A stretch of 32,712 nucleotides of DNA from JBJXHG01 sp046160865 (GTDB taxonomy: Bacteria > Planctomycetota > UBA1135 > GCA-002686595), in the NCBI GenBank assembly GCA_046160865.1, contig JBJXHG010000157.1, positions 1-32,712 on the forward strand. The letters run 5' to 3'. Under the pieces are notes generated by a model. It was not told the origin of the DNA and did no database searches. It saw only the letters and a list, made by a program, of their open reading frames with translations. Both the position numbers and the translations under genes were made by a program. The first letter of the stretch is position 1, and each line of letters opens with the position of its first letter. Positions 7,600-16,257 of the stretch are shown in pieces.

Positions 7600-9425
7600 G
7601 CACTCCGACGAACCGCAGGATCCTGCTGATCGACGACAACGAAGCGATCCACCAGGACTTCCGCAAGATCCTGAACGGTGGCGGCTCGGCTCCGTCGGTG
7701 GCGGTGCAAGACGCGAAGGCGCTGTTCTTCGGCGGCGGTGCTGCGGCCGCTGCGCCGGCACCGAAAGTGATCGCGAGCTTCGTGCTCGACAGCGCATTTC
7801 AAGGTCAAGAAGCGGTGCAGAAGGTGCGCGCCGCGCGCGAGCAGGGCCAGCCGTACGCGATGGCGTTCGTCGACGTGCGCATGCCGCCCGGTTGGGACGG
7901 CATCGACACTTCCGCGCGCATGTGGGAGGTCGATCCCGACCTGCAAGTCGTGATCTGCACGGCCTTCGCCGACTATTCGTGGGACGACATCACGAAGAAG
8001 CTCGGCACGAGCGATCGCTGGCTGATCCTGAAGAAGCCATTCGATCCGATCGAGGCCTGCCAGCTCGCGAGCGCGCTCGTCGAGAAGTGGAATGCGACGG
8101 CGCGCGAGCGCTCGCGGCTCGACGAAGTGCGCAAGGCCGAACAGGAAGCGCGCGCCTACGCGTCGTCGCTCGTGACGGTGAATCGCGCGCTCGAGACGGC
8201 CAAGGCGAGCGCGGAAGCAGCGGCTGCGGTCAAGTCGCAGTTCCTCGCGAACATGAGCCACGAGATCCGCACGCCGATGGTCTCGATCCTCGGCTACACG
8301 GACCTCCTGCGCGAGCCCGGTGCGCCCGGTGCGCCGCGGCTCGACTACCTCGGCTTGATCCGCGTGCAGAGCTCGAACCTGCTGTCGATCCTCGACGACG
8401 TGCTCGCGATCACGGAGATCGAAGGTGGGCGTATGACGATCGAGAAGACGCGCTGCTCGCCGATCGCGATCGTCGACGACGTCGTCTCGGCGCTCTGGTC
8501 GCGTGCGCACGAGAAAGGGCTCGCGCTCCGTCGCGAACTCGCCACGCCGATCCCGGAAACGATCGCGAGCGATCCGAAGCGCTTGCGGCAAGTCCTCATG
8601 CACCTCGTCTCCAACGCGGTGAAGTTCACCGAGTGCGGCACGATCCAAGTCGTGGCGCGCCTCTCGAAGGGCAGCGAGCACGACGAGCCGCGGCTCGAGA
8701 TCACGGTCGTCGACACCGGCATCGGCATCACGCCGGAGCAGCAGGGACGTCTGTTCGAGCCGTTCGTGCAAGGCGACGGCTCGATGACGCGCGAACACGG
8801 CGGCGCGGGTCTCGGGCTCGCGCTCTCGCGCCGTCTGACGCAGATGCTCGGAGGCGACATCCGCTTCGAGAGCACGCCGGGTGTCGGCAGCCGCTTCACG
8901 GTCCAGCTCAAGACGGGCGAGCTGAAAGGCGTCACGTTGCTCGATTCCGTTCCCGCACCGCTGCCGCGTTCGTCCGAGCAGTCGCTCGCCAGCACGGCGT
9001 CGCGCGTGCGCTTGTCCGGGCGGATCCTGCTCGTCGAGGACGTCGCGGCGACACGGCGCTTGTTCGACTACTACCTGCGCTCGGCCGGTGCGGAGTGCGT
9101 GCTCGCCGACAACGGGCAGGCGGCGCTCGAAGCCGTGCAGGCCGCGGATCGCAGCGGCAAGCCGTTCGGCTTGATCCTGCTCGACATGCAGATGCCGGTG
9201 CTCGACGGCTACCAAGCCGCGCGGCGCTTGCGGGAGGGCGGCTTCCGCGGTCGCATCGTCGCGATCACCGCGCACGCGGCCGAAGGCGATCGCGAGCGTT
9301 GCTTGCAAGCCGGCTGTGACGATTTCGTGCCGAAGCCGATCGACCGCGCGATGCTGCTCTCGGTGTGCCAATCGTCGCTCGGGCCGGCATCGTCGAGCAC
9401 GAAGAGCGAATCGCTGGCGCGGTAG
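7596..9425 (+). CDS. Hybrid histidine kinase, REC-HisKA-HATPase-REC
   Basis: A cytoplasmic protein of 609 residues with no membrane segments. An N-terminal receiver domain begins RILLIDDNEAIHQDF, has acceptor Asp93 in FVDVRMPP and the conserved Lys in KKPFDP; it carries an Ala/Gly-rich insertion at about 40-60. A HisKA box follows (NMSHEIRTPM, His222), then a HATPase_c domain (VSNAVKF, DTGIGI, GAGLGLALS), then a second receiver at about 475-595 with Asp530 in LLDMQMPVLDG. The start overlaps the upstream kinase's stop, so REC1 is likely phosphorylated by that kinase, with this protein as the next step. REC1-first hybrids of this type act as relay nodes; the final target is not visible. Confidence 0.92.
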   Translation: MSTPTNRRILLIDDNEAIHQDFRKILNGGGSAPSVAVQDAKALFFGGGAAAAAPAPKVIASFVLDSAFQGQEAVQKVRAAREQGQPYAMAFVDVRMPPGWDGIDTSARMWEVDPDLQVVICTAFADYSWDDITKKLGTSDRWLILKKPFDPIEACQLASALVEKWNATARERSRLDEVRKAEQEARAYASSLVTVNRALETAKASAEAAAAVKSQFLANMSHEIRTPMVSILGYTDLLREPGAPGAPRLDYLGLIRVQSSNLLSILDDVLAITEIEGGRMTIEKTRCSPIAIVDDVVSALWSRAHEKGLALRRELATPIPETIASDPKRLRQVLMHLVSNAVKFTECGTIQVVARLSKGSEHDEPRLEITVVDTGIGITPEQQGRLFEPFVQGDGSMTREHGGAGLGLALSRRLTQMLGGDIRFESTPGVGSRFTVQLKTGELKGVTLLDSVPAPLPRSSEQSLASTASRVRLSGRILLVEDVAATRRLFDYYLRSAGAECVLADNGQAALEAVQAADRSGKPFGLILLDMQMPVLDGYQAARRLREGGFRGRIVAITAHAAEGDRERCLQAGCDDFVPKPIDRAMLLSVCQSSLGPASSSTKSESLAR

Positions 9426-9435
9426 CGGGGCCGAC

Positions 9436-9766
9436 GAATCTGTCCCCGTTGATTGTGCTTACCTGAAGATTGCCGGGCGGTCGGGACACCGTTCCTACGC
9501 CGTTGAATGCGTGTGGAGTGCTCTGCTAGGGGCTGTCGATCGCCCGAACGAGTCCAGGTAGCACGCCACCGCGCGCATCGGCATGTCCGCAGCTTTTCGT
9601 GTTCGTGATCTTGCGGCGAACTCGGAGCCACGACACCGCCCGGCAGAACCCGATTCGAGCATCCCGCTCCGTGCTCTGATCGAGCTACGACGGCGAATCC
9701 CGTCGGCGGTTGCACCTCGCGCGGGATTTCGCACCCAAGTCGTGCACAACGGACGGGGACAGACTC
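9436..9766. mobile_element. 331-bp GAATCTGTCCCC-type inverted-repeat element, copy A
   Basis: The left end (9436-9458) begins GAATCTGTCCCCGTTG. The right end (9744-9766) is its imperfect inverted copy, GCACAACGGACGGGGACAG plus ACTC. The left 23 bp are identical to the left end of the copy at 27728 and the right end of the copy at 101. The last ~110 bp resemble the same part of copy B (ATTCGAGC..CCGC..CGTG, then GGATTTCGC.CC..TCGTGCACAACG). There is no ORF of its own. It starts 10 bp after the hybrid kinase stop. Similar GGGGACAG(A/G) strings are, as I recall, common beside Y1/REP-type transposase genes in other genomes; this is not verified here. Confidence 0.6.
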
Positions 9767-10099
9767 GTCTTTCGCCAGTGCGGACTTGTCGCGTGCTCGG
9801 ATGCGCCGCGACCCGCACATGTGGCGCCGGAGACGGAGCCGTCCACGGCGGTGCCCGCCGATGTCGCGGCGATCATCGGTGGCTATGTCGCGCGCCACGA
9901 ACAGTGGAAGGGACTCGCGTACCGAATCGAGTCACGCGGCACGGAAGGCGGGCTCGACGTGTACTCGGTCGTCGATCTGACGGAGGAACGGCGGCTCTCC
10001 GAGCATCACGAGGAACTCAGTCCGGGTGGCGGTACGTCGTTCGTCGTGTTCTACGACGCGCGCGTGCGCGAAGTCGTCCGCCACCGGCACTTTCAGTGA
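9710..10099 (+). CDS. Small lipoprotein-like hypothetical protein, 5' end replaced by a repeat element
   Basis: The frame gives up to 129 residues and ends well (YVARHEQWKGLAYRIESRG, YSVVDLTEERR, SFVVFYDARVREVVRHRHFQ), with the alternating pattern of a small alpha/beta domain that I do not recognise. The first 18 codons lie in the right end of repeat element A and are atypical. Immediately after the element the frame reads CGLVACSD, where LVAC (residues 26-29, Cys29 codon at 9794) looks like a lipobox lacking its hydrophobic segment. I infer that a lipoprotein gene lost its native start and signal peptide. The true start, and whether it is expressed, are uncertain. Confidence 0.45.
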   Translation: MHLARDFAPKSCTTDGDRLVFRQCGLVACSDAPRPAHVAPETEPSTAVPADVAAIIGGYVARHEQWKGLAYRIESRGTEGGLDVYSVVDLTEERRLSEHHEELSPGGGTSFVVFYDARVREVVRHRHFQ

Positions 10100-10138
10100 A
10101 AGCGCGTCGGCGTGCGCGGCGGACCTACGCGCGAGGCG

Positions 10139-12253
10139 CTAGGCGAGCAGCGTCGCGCTGATCCCCGCCGACAACAGCGCGCCGGCTTCCGCCGCCGGCA
10201 GCGGACGGCTGAACAGGTAGCCCTGCGCTTCGTCGCACTCGAGCACGCGCAGGAACGCGAGCTGGCTGCGCGTCTCGACACCCTCGGCCACGACGCGCAG
10301 CTTCAGACTCTTGCCCATCAGGATGATCGAAGTCGTGATCGCGGCGTCGTCGGGATTCGACACGACGTCGCGGATGAACGATTGATCGATCTTCAACGCG
10401 TCGATCGGGAGGCGCTTCAGGTACGCGAGTGAAGAGTAGCCCGTGCCGAAGTCGTCGATCGCGACGTGCACGCCCGTCTGCTTGATGTGCTGCAGCGTCT
10501 CGATCGTCGCTTCGACCTTGTTCAAGAGCAGGCTCTCGGTGATCTCGAGCTCCAGCCAATCCGGAGCGAGTCCAGAGTGCTCGAGCACGCGCTTCACGCG
10601 CGCTTCGAGCTCCGGCTCCATGAACTGCACCGAGGAGAGGTTCACCGCCACGCGCACGGGCGGGCGTCCTTCGTCTTGCCAGCGCTTGTTCTGCTCGCAC
10701 GCTTGCGCCATCACATACTCGCCGATCGGGATGATGAGCCCGGTCTCCTCGGCGACGGGGATGAACTGCGCTGGCGAGATCAGGCCGAGCTCCGGGTGCT
10801 TCCAGCGTACGAGCGCCTCGAAGCTCATGATCCGGCCGGACTTGATGTCGACGCGCGGCTGGTAGTAGACGAGCAGCTCGTCGCGCTCGATCGCGCGGCG
10901 CAAGTTCGTTTCGAGGCTGCGGCGCTCGAGCGCCGAGATGTTCATCGTCGCGGTGAAGAAGCGGATGCCGTTCTCGTCCTCGTTCGCCGTGTGCATCGCG
11001 GTCTCCGCCGCGCGCAGCAGGTCTTCGGCACCCGCGGCGTCGTCGGGATGGATCGCGATGCCGAATCCGAGCTCCGGCTTCGCGCCGTTCCACTCGCTGC
11101 TCGCGTTGGTCACGAGATCGTGCTGGATGCGGCGAGCGACACGGAACGCGTCCGGCGGCTGAACGAGCGCCGGGAGCAGGATGGCGAACTGCTCGGATCC
11201 CGTGCGCGTCAAGCTGATGTCGCGCATGTGCGTGCCCATGTGGCCGAGCGAGTCGCGATCGCGCACGCATTCCTTGATGCGGCTGCCGAGCGCGGCGATG
11301 CGCGCTTCACGCTCTTCGTGCGGCTCGCCGCAGCCTTCCGGGAAGCTCGCGCGCACGGCGATCACCGCGACCTTGCTGCGCGGCGGTTGCGCGGACGCGA
11401 GCGCTTGACCCAGCTTGTCGAGGAAGCGCTGGCGTTCGGCGCCGCCGAACGTCGTGTCGCCGGCGAGGAGCACCTGCAGGCGTTGTTCCGCTTCGCGTCG
11501 GGGCGACACGTCTTGCAACGTGCCGGCGATCCAGCGACCCGAAGCCGGATGGAAGTCGACGCTCGCGAGCTCGAATCGCACGATGCGCGGCTTGCCGCCG
11601 TGGTGCGCGACCTCGCACTCGATCGGCGAGCCCTTCGTGCCGCTCGCGGCTTGGTCGAGCCAGCCAGCGAACGTCGTGCGCGCGTTCTCGCGCACGATCG
11701 CGAGCACGTCGGCGTGATCGACCGACTCGCCGCGCTCCTCGCTCCAGCCGAGCGCCTTGCTCGCTTGCGCCGAGAAGCGCAGGCGTTTCTCCGGCGGCGA
11801 GTACAAGAACGTGCCGACGCGCGCGGTCTTCTGTGTGAGCGCGAGCAGCGCGGCTGCGAGCGACGCTTCGCACTGCGCGCGCCGATGACGCAGCGCGAGG
11901 CCCATGCGGTGTGCGAGCGTGCGCGGGGACTCGGCGGTTCCGATGCAGTCTGCCGCGCCTGCGGACAGTGCGCGGTCCATCGCGCTCTCGTCCACGGTCA
12001 CGAGCACGGCGGCGCGAGTGCCGCTGTGCGAGAGCTCGGCGCAGAGCTCGATCGCGTCGTTCGCTTCCAGCCGGCCGCCGAGGAGCACGAGGTCGGGCGA
12101 GCCCTGCGTGCATGCTGCGAGCAGCGCGGCGCGATCGGTGAGCTCGCGCACCTGCACGGAAGCAGGCAGGAACGGATCGAGCTGCGCGCGCAGCGACGGG
12201 TCCGTCCCCAGCCAATAGAGCAGCGCAGTCGGGGCAGGATCGTCGGCGCTCAT
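10139..12253 (-). CDS. Cyclic di-GMP phosphodiesterase: degenerate GGDEF plus intact EAL
   Basis: A protein of 704 residues without membrane segments. The N-terminal ~120 residues look like a receiver domain (TALLYWLG, PDLVLLGG, VLVTVD) without a clear acidic pocket. A PAS-like segment follows (about 140-250), then a GGDEF-fold region in which the signature is TGSEQF (about residue 352), so diguanylate cyclase activity is unlikely. The EAL domain is complete: FEALVRW (about 478), VNLSS, LELEITES, DDFGTGYSS, LKIDQSF, VVAEGVE and QGYLF. It should hydrolyse c-di-GMP to pGpG, with the degenerate GGDEF as a possible GTP sensor. It is divergent from the gene at 12388 and convergent with the gene ending at 10099. 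Confidence 0.9.
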   Translation of the reverse strand: MSADDPAPTALLYWLGTDPSLRAQLDPFLPASVQVRELTDRAALLAACTQGSPDLVLLGGRLEANDAIELCAELSHSGTRAAVLVTVDESAMDRALSAGAADCIGTAESPRTLAHRMGLALRHRRAQCEASLAAALLALTQKTARVGTFLYSPPEKRLRFSAQASKALGWSEERGESVDHADVLAIVRENARTTFAGWLDQAASGTKGSPIECEVAHHGGKPRIVRFELASVDFHPASGRWIAGTLQDVSPRREAEQRLQVLLAGDTTFGGAERQRFLDKLGQALASAQPPRSKVAVIAVRASFPEGCGEPHEEREARIAALGSRIKECVRDRDSLGHMGTHMRDISLTRTGSEQFAILLPALVQPPDAFRVARRIQHDLVTNASSEWNGAKPELGFGIAIHPDDAAGAEDLLRAAETAMHTANEDENGIRFFTATMNISALERRSLETNLRRAIERDELLVYYQPRVDIKSGRIMSFEALVRWKHPELGLISPAQFIPVAEETGLIIPIGEYVMAQACEQNKRWQDEGRPPVRVAVNLSSVQFMEPELEARVKRVLEHSGLAPDWLELEITESLLLNKVEATIETLQHIKQTGVHVAIDDFGTGYSSLAYLKRLPIDALKIDQSFIRDVVSNPDDAAITTSIILMGKSLKLRVVAEGVETRSQLAFLRVLECDEAQGYLFSRPLPAAEAGALLSAGISATLLA

Positions 12254-12346
12254 GGGAACTCGGTAGTCCTATCGACGGGAGATCTACCACCCCTGTACGC
12301 GCGGAAAGAAGTTCAGGTCTCGACGCGCGTTCGTCGGGCAAGTGTG

Positions 12347-12361
12347 CACGATTGGATCGTG
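12347..12361. promoter_or_regulatory. Short inverted repeat in a divergent intergenic region
   Basis: CACGAT-TGG-ATCGTG is a perfect 6-bp inverted repeat in the 134-bp gap between the divergent EAL gene and the membrane protein gene, 27 bp before the latter's ATG. It could be an operator or the base of a small hairpin. There is no second copy in the gap, so support is weak. Confidence 0.2.
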
Positions 12362-12387
12362 TGCGCGGGTTCTCGTAGCGTGCGCGC

Positions 12388-12993
12388 ATGGAAGTGCTCT
12401 GGATCGCGCTCGTGCTCGCGGTGGTCGCCGTGGTCGCCGGAATCGTCGTGCTCGCAGTGCGATCGGAGCGGCGGCGCTCGGCGCGCGTCGACGACGTGTG
12501 GCGCGCGTTCGCCGCGGAGCACGACCTCCAGTGGAAGCCCGAGCGCGGGCCCTGGTGGCACCGGCGCGCGGGGGAAGCGCAAGGCGCCGTTGGCGACGCA
12601 CCGTTCACGTTGGAGCGCGTGTACGTGAGCACCGGCAAGAGCCGCATCACCTACACGAACCTGCGTTCGCAGCTCGCGCGTCCGCTGGGTGAGCGCGTGC
12701 TCGTGAGCCGCCGATCGTGGCTCGGACGTCTGGGCACGGCGTTCTGCGGGCCGATCGTCGAGCTCGGCTCGAGCGCATTCGACGCGCGCTGGCTCGTGCG
12801 CTCGCGCTCGCGCGACGCGGCGCGCGGGCTCCTCGGCGAGGATGTGCGCAACGCGCTGCTCGATTTCCCGCGCTGCGCGCGGATCGAGGCGCGCGGAACG
12901 AATCTGCGGCTCTACTGGCGCCACCCCGAAAGAGATCCGCGCGTGCTGGCGCGCGGTCTCGAGATCGTGCGCGCCGCCGTGTCGACGGCGTGA
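12388..12993 (+). CDS. Hypothetical single-TM membrane protein
   Basis: A protein of 201 residues with a Val/Ala-rich transmembrane helix at about 4-25, then a basic stop-transfer segment (RSERRRSARVDD) and a ~170-residue soluble domain. The domain contains short strands and a pattern FDARWLVRSRSRDAARGLL..DVRNALL..PRCARIEARGTNLRLYW that resembles uncharacterised membrane-anchored proteins of GC-rich bacteria; I cannot name a family. The start is the first ATG in frame and no strong ribosome-binding site is visible. It converges with the dehydrogenase gene 15 bp downstream. Confidence 0.65.
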   Translation: MEVLWIALVLAVVAVVAGIVVLAVRSERRRSARVDDVWRAFAAEHDLQWKPERGPWWHRRAGEAQGAVGDAPFTLERVYVSTGKSRITYTNLRSQLARPLGERVLVSRRSWLGRLGTAFCGPIVELGSSAFDARWLVRSRSRDAARGLLGEDVRNALLDFPRCARIEARGTNLRLYWRHPERDPRVLARGLEIVRAAVSTA

Positions 12994-13008
12994 AGCGCGG
13001 CTCGCGCG

Positions 13009-14034
13009 CTACGAGCGCACCAGCGTGCCTTGCAGGCGCTGCGCGATCTCGGCCGTGAACTCGCGTGTGCCGAGCTTGCCGCCGATGTCCTTCGTCGACT
13101 TGCCGCTCGCGATCGTCTCGAACAAGACCTTGCGCAGCTCGCGGCTCGCGGCCAGCTCGCCGACGTGGCGCAAGACGTTCGAGAGCGACAGCAACGCGGC
13201 GGTCGGATTGGCGAGGTTCTTCCCGGCGATGTCGGGCGCCGTGCCGCCGGCCGGATCGAACATCGCGAGCGCGATGCGGCCGTCGTCCTCGAACGCGTAC
13301 GACGTGCTGTCGCCGAGTCCCATGGAGCCGATCAGGCCGCACGCCATGTCCGACAAGAAGTCGCCGTACTCGTTCGGGCACACGATCACGCCGTAGCGAT
13401 CGGGATTCATGATCACGCCGGCGAGCAGCGCGTCGAAGAGCTCGCGGCGGTAGGGGATCGACGGATAATCCTGCGCGACCTGGCCGACGACTTCCTCGAA
13501 GAGCCCGTCGGTCGCGCGCTGGATCGTGTACTTGCTGGTGGAGACCACGCCCGTGCCGCGCACCATCGCGAGCTTGAACGCGAAGCGTGCCGCGAAGCGC
13601 GACGGCGCGCGCTCGATCACGCGCAGCGCGACGGCCGTGTCGCGCCCGATGCGCCGGCCGGCGTCGTCGTACGTGCCGCCGGTTGCGATGCGCACGACGT
13701 CGATGTCGAGCGCCTGCGTGAAGTTCGTCGGGATGCCCGGAATCGTGCACACCGGACGGTGGATGACCGCGAACTGGCAGCGCTCGCGCAGCACTTGGTT
13801 CGGACTCTCGCCCGTCGTAGCGGTCGGGTACTTCAGCGCGCTGCCGTGCTTGCGCATCAGCGCGACGGCTTCGTCGTAGAGCACGCTGCCGCGCGCGCGG
13901 CGATTGGGCTCGGACAGATCTACGGAGGCGAAATCGAGCTTGCAGGGCAAGCTCGCCGCGATCGAGTGGACGCTCTCGGAGAGCTCGGCGGAGATGCCGT
14001 CGCCAAGGAGCTCGACGATGGTGTAGGTCTTCAT
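13009..14034 (-). CDS. Isocitrate/isopropylmalate dehydrogenase family protein
   Basis: A protein of 341 residues, typical of the short NAD-dependent beta-decarboxylating dehydrogenases. Conserved features are GDGIS (11-15), the substrate arginines R83, R93 and R115, Lys168, the metal-binding acidic residues D201, D225 and D229 (NEYGDFLSDMA), and the nucleotide motif GGTAPDIAGKN (263-273). Catalytic residues are therefore present. The loop after R115 reads IATGGTYDD instead of the EN.EG or ELTGG segments of isocitrate and isopropylmalate enzymes, so the substrate cannot be assigned. Start: the first ATG giving a standard N-terminus (MKTYTIVELLGDG). No leucine or TCA-cycle genes are adjacent. 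Confidence 0.85.
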   Translation of the reverse strand: MKTYTIVELLGDGISAELSESVHSIAASLPCKLDFASVDLSEPNRRARGSVLYDEAVALMRKHGSALKYPTATTGESPNQVLRERCQFAVIHRPVCTIPGIPTNFTQALDIDVVRIATGGTYDDAGRRIGRDTAVALRVIERAPSRFAARFAFKLAMVRGTGVVSTSKYTIQRATDGLFEEVVGQVAQDYPSIPYRRELFDALLAGVIMNPDRYGVIVCPNEYGDFLSDMACGLIGSMGLGDSTSYAFEDDGRIALAMFDPAGGTAPDIAGKNLANPTAALLSLSNVLRHVGELAASRELRKVLFETIASGKSTKDIGGKLGTREFTAEIAQRLQGTLVRS

Positions 14035-14261
14035 GGGCTGCTGCGTGTGCGCCGTCGCGATCCCGCGCGGCGTGCGCGGAGTTCCGATCGAACGTTTGGG
14101 GCCGAAAAGGATAGCGGCCGGTCTCACGGACCGCGATGGCACCGGATGCGATCGAGCGGGCGCGCGGGGACGCAACTCGCGCAGCGAGAGTGGTAGGAGC
14201 GCGCGCGAGCGCTTGGAGCTCGAGCGCGGCAAACTATCGTGAGTCTCGCCCTCCTCTTCGC

Positions 14262-15977
14262 ATGACGCCTACTCAACGCAACACGCTGCTCGCCGTCGCG
14301 ATCGTGTTCGCCGGCGGCCTGATGGGCGGCGTGTGGTGGATGCTGCGCGCGAGCCCGCCGCAGACCACGGCGCCCGTGGAAGCTCCCGCTCCGGTTGCCG
14401 CCGCGCCAGCCGCGCCGGAGCCCGTCGTGCTCGCGGGCGAGTCGCTCGCGGCGCGCGAGAGCGATGCACCCGCGCTCGACACCACCGTCGTTTTTCCGCT
14501 CGAGATCGAGCTCGAGCTCTTGCAGGCGCACGCGAGCGCGCACGCGGGCGGACCGACGGCCGCGGCTGCATCGGCGCGGTTGAAGGGCTCGATTCGCAGC
14601 CACGACCAAGGGCTGCGCGCCGAGATCGTGTTCGTCGCTGGCGCGAATCGCGGCCGCACGCTCGCGACGGATCAAAGCGGCGCATTCGGCGCGAGCGACC
14701 TCTTGCCGGGCTTGTCGGTCGTGCAGGTGCGCGGCTACGGCGTGCCCGGGTCGATGCGCGAGGTGTTGTTGCGACAAGAGCGCGACACCTACCTCAACAT
14801 CCAGTTCGCGCGCCTCGCGTCGGTGTTCGGCGAAGTGATCGGCGTCGACGGCACGCCGATTCCGGAAGCACGCGTGCTGCTCGACGGGCAAGAGACCACG
14901 TCGGACGAGAAGGGCGTCTTCTACTTCGATCGCGTCGCACCGGGCGAGACGCTCGTGATCGTCGAGAAGCCGGGCTACGCCGCGTACCGCGAGACGGTGC
15001 ACTTGCCGGGCGGCAAGACGGTCGAAAAAGGCCGGCTCAAGTTCACGCTCGAGCGTGGTGCGCGCTTGACCATCCACGTCGAGGAGCGGCTCAACCCCTC
15101 GATTCCGGCGCAGATCTTCCTGTTGCCGAGCTCGCCGCGCATGCAGCGCAAGTTCCCGTGGTTTCGCGTGAACCCGGTGTCCGTGTATCCGGGGGGCACG
15201 GTAGTCGTCGAAGACTTGCCGCCGGAGCATCTGTCGGTGCGCCTGTATCACCCCGGCTCGTTCGCGCAGCCCGCCGTGCGCTCGGTGAAGCTCTCGCCCG
15301 GCCAGCAAGAGGAGCTGACGTTGCACCTCGCGCCAGCGCCGATGCTGCAGGGAACGGTGACGCGCGGCGGCACGCCGGTTTCGAACGCGCGTGTGCGGCT
15401 CGAAGCGCCGGATCGACTCGGCGCGATGCTCGCGGCGCTCGACATGTCGAGCTTCCTCGAGCTCGAGACCGAAGTGCTGCCCGAGCTGCCGCCCGCCGCG
15501 CAGGAGACGACGACCGATGCAGTCGGGCAGTTCTTCTTGTCCGCGAACGAGACCGTGTCGAAGACGCGCCACTTGATCGCGACGTCGCCCGACGGGAACG
15601 AGATCGGCACGCTGACGCTGCATGGCGGCGAGACGAAGGTCGAGGTCGCGCTGCGGCCGCGCGCGGTCGAGGAGCGCACGCTTACGGTGAGCCTGGAAGG
15701 CCGCCATCAAGCGTTGCCGGTGAAGATCACCGTCGGCGGCGCGCCGCGCGATCTCGTGCTGCTCGCCGCCGACGAAGATCTAGAGATCGGCGGGCTGCGC
15801 AGCGGGACATGGCAGCTGAAGGCGCGTTGGTCCGGCGCGTGGATCACGCAGGACCAAGTGATCACGATCGAAGACGACGCGAGCACGTCGCTCGCGCTGC
15901 CGGAGGGCGCGATTGCCGGCCAAGACGACGAAACCCGCAAACGGGCGGCTTCGCGCGCGGGCGCGCTGCGGCGTTAG
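14262..15977 (+). CDS. Membrane-anchored protein with CarboxypepD_reg-like repeats
   Basis: A protein of 571 residues. It has one N-terminal membrane helix (about 8-29), a Pro/Ala-rich linker, then several beta-sandwich repeats of the carboxypeptidase-regulatory type: about 105-165, 187-250 (GEVIGVDGTPIPEARVLLDG..T.DEKGVFYFDRVAPG, then YAAYRETV) and from about 361 (LQGTVTRGGTPVSNARVRLEAP). Such domains occur in extracytoplasmic and cell-surface proteins. The last ten codons (AASRAGALRR) and the TAG stop come from the first, truncated unit of a 122-bp repeat array, so the native C-terminus was probably replaced. It has no clear operon partner. Function beyond surface/periplasmic location is unknown. 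Confidence 0.75.
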   Translation: MTPTQRNTLLAVAIVFAGGLMGGVWWMLRASPPQTTAPVEAPAPVAAAPAAPEPVVLAGESLAARESDAPALDTTVVFPLEIELELLQAHASAHAGGPTAAAASARLKGSIRSHDQGLRAEIVFVAGANRGRTLATDQSGAFGASDLLPGLSVVQVRGYGVPGSMREVLLRQERDTYLNIQFARLASVFGEVIGVDGTPIPEARVLLDGQETTSDEKGVFYFDRVAPGETLVIVEKPGYAAYRETVHLPGGKTVEKGRLKFTLERGARLTIHVEERLNPSIPAQIFLLPSSPRMQRKFPWFRVNPVSVYPGGTVVVEDLPPEHLSVRLYHPGSFAQPAVRSVKLSPGQQEELTLHLAPAPMLQGTVTRGGTPVSNARVRLEAPDRLGAMLAALDMSSFLELETEVLPELPPAAQETTTDAVGQFFLSANETVSKTRHLIATSPDGNEIGTLTLHGGETKVEVALRPRAVEERTLTVSLEGRHQALPVKITVGGAPRDLVLLAADEDLEIGGLRSGTWQLKARWSGAWITQDQVITIEDDASTSLALPEGAIAGQDDETRKRAASRAGALRR

Positions 15978-16257
15978 CGGCTTCGCGCGCGGGCGCGCTG
16001 CGGCGTTGAGCTTCCTCGCGTCGTGCTCGGCGACCAAAGTAGGTCGCCTGCGCTGCCGCTCGTCGCTCGCCTTGCAGCGCACCCGCGGGCTGTGCCGGGC
16101 GGCTTCGCGCGCGGGCGCGCTGCGGCGTTGAGCTTCCTCGCGTTGTGCTCGGCGACCAAAGTAGGTCGCCTGCGCTGCCCCTCGTCGCTCGCCTTGCAGC
16201 GCACCCGCGCGCTGTGCCGCGCGGCTTCGCGCGCACTCGCATTGCGGCGTTGCGCTC
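15946..16257. repeat. 122-bp tandem repeat array with internal hairpins
   Basis: Two complete 122-bp units (15978-16099 and 16100-16221) differ at only a few positions. They are preceded by a truncated 32-bp unit (15946-15977) and followed by a partial, more diverged one (from 16222). Each unit starts CGGCTTCGCGCGC and contains two perfect inverted repeats: GGCGACC-AAAGTA-GGTCGCC (16029-16048 and 16151-16170) and TGCGCTGC...GCAGCGCA. An inverted copy of the unit start, GCGCGCGAAGCCGC, lies at 16281-16294, so the array is bounded by opposing GCGGCTTCGCGCGC sequences. The remaining bases before hutH hold no gene. Confidence 0.85.

Noticed and set aside
7515..9371. Long open frames opposite the kinase genes (for example 618 codons at 7515-9371 on the minus strand)
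   Set aside because: Arg/Ala/His-rich composition and antisense overlap with clear REC and HATPase motifs show that these are shadows of a GC-rich codon pattern.
16029..16170. The repeated GGCGACC-AAAGTA-GGTCGCC hairpins resemble a CRISPR-like or attC-like array
   Set aside because: The whole 122-bp unit is repeated with near identity, so there are no unique spacers; no integrase or Cas gene is present.
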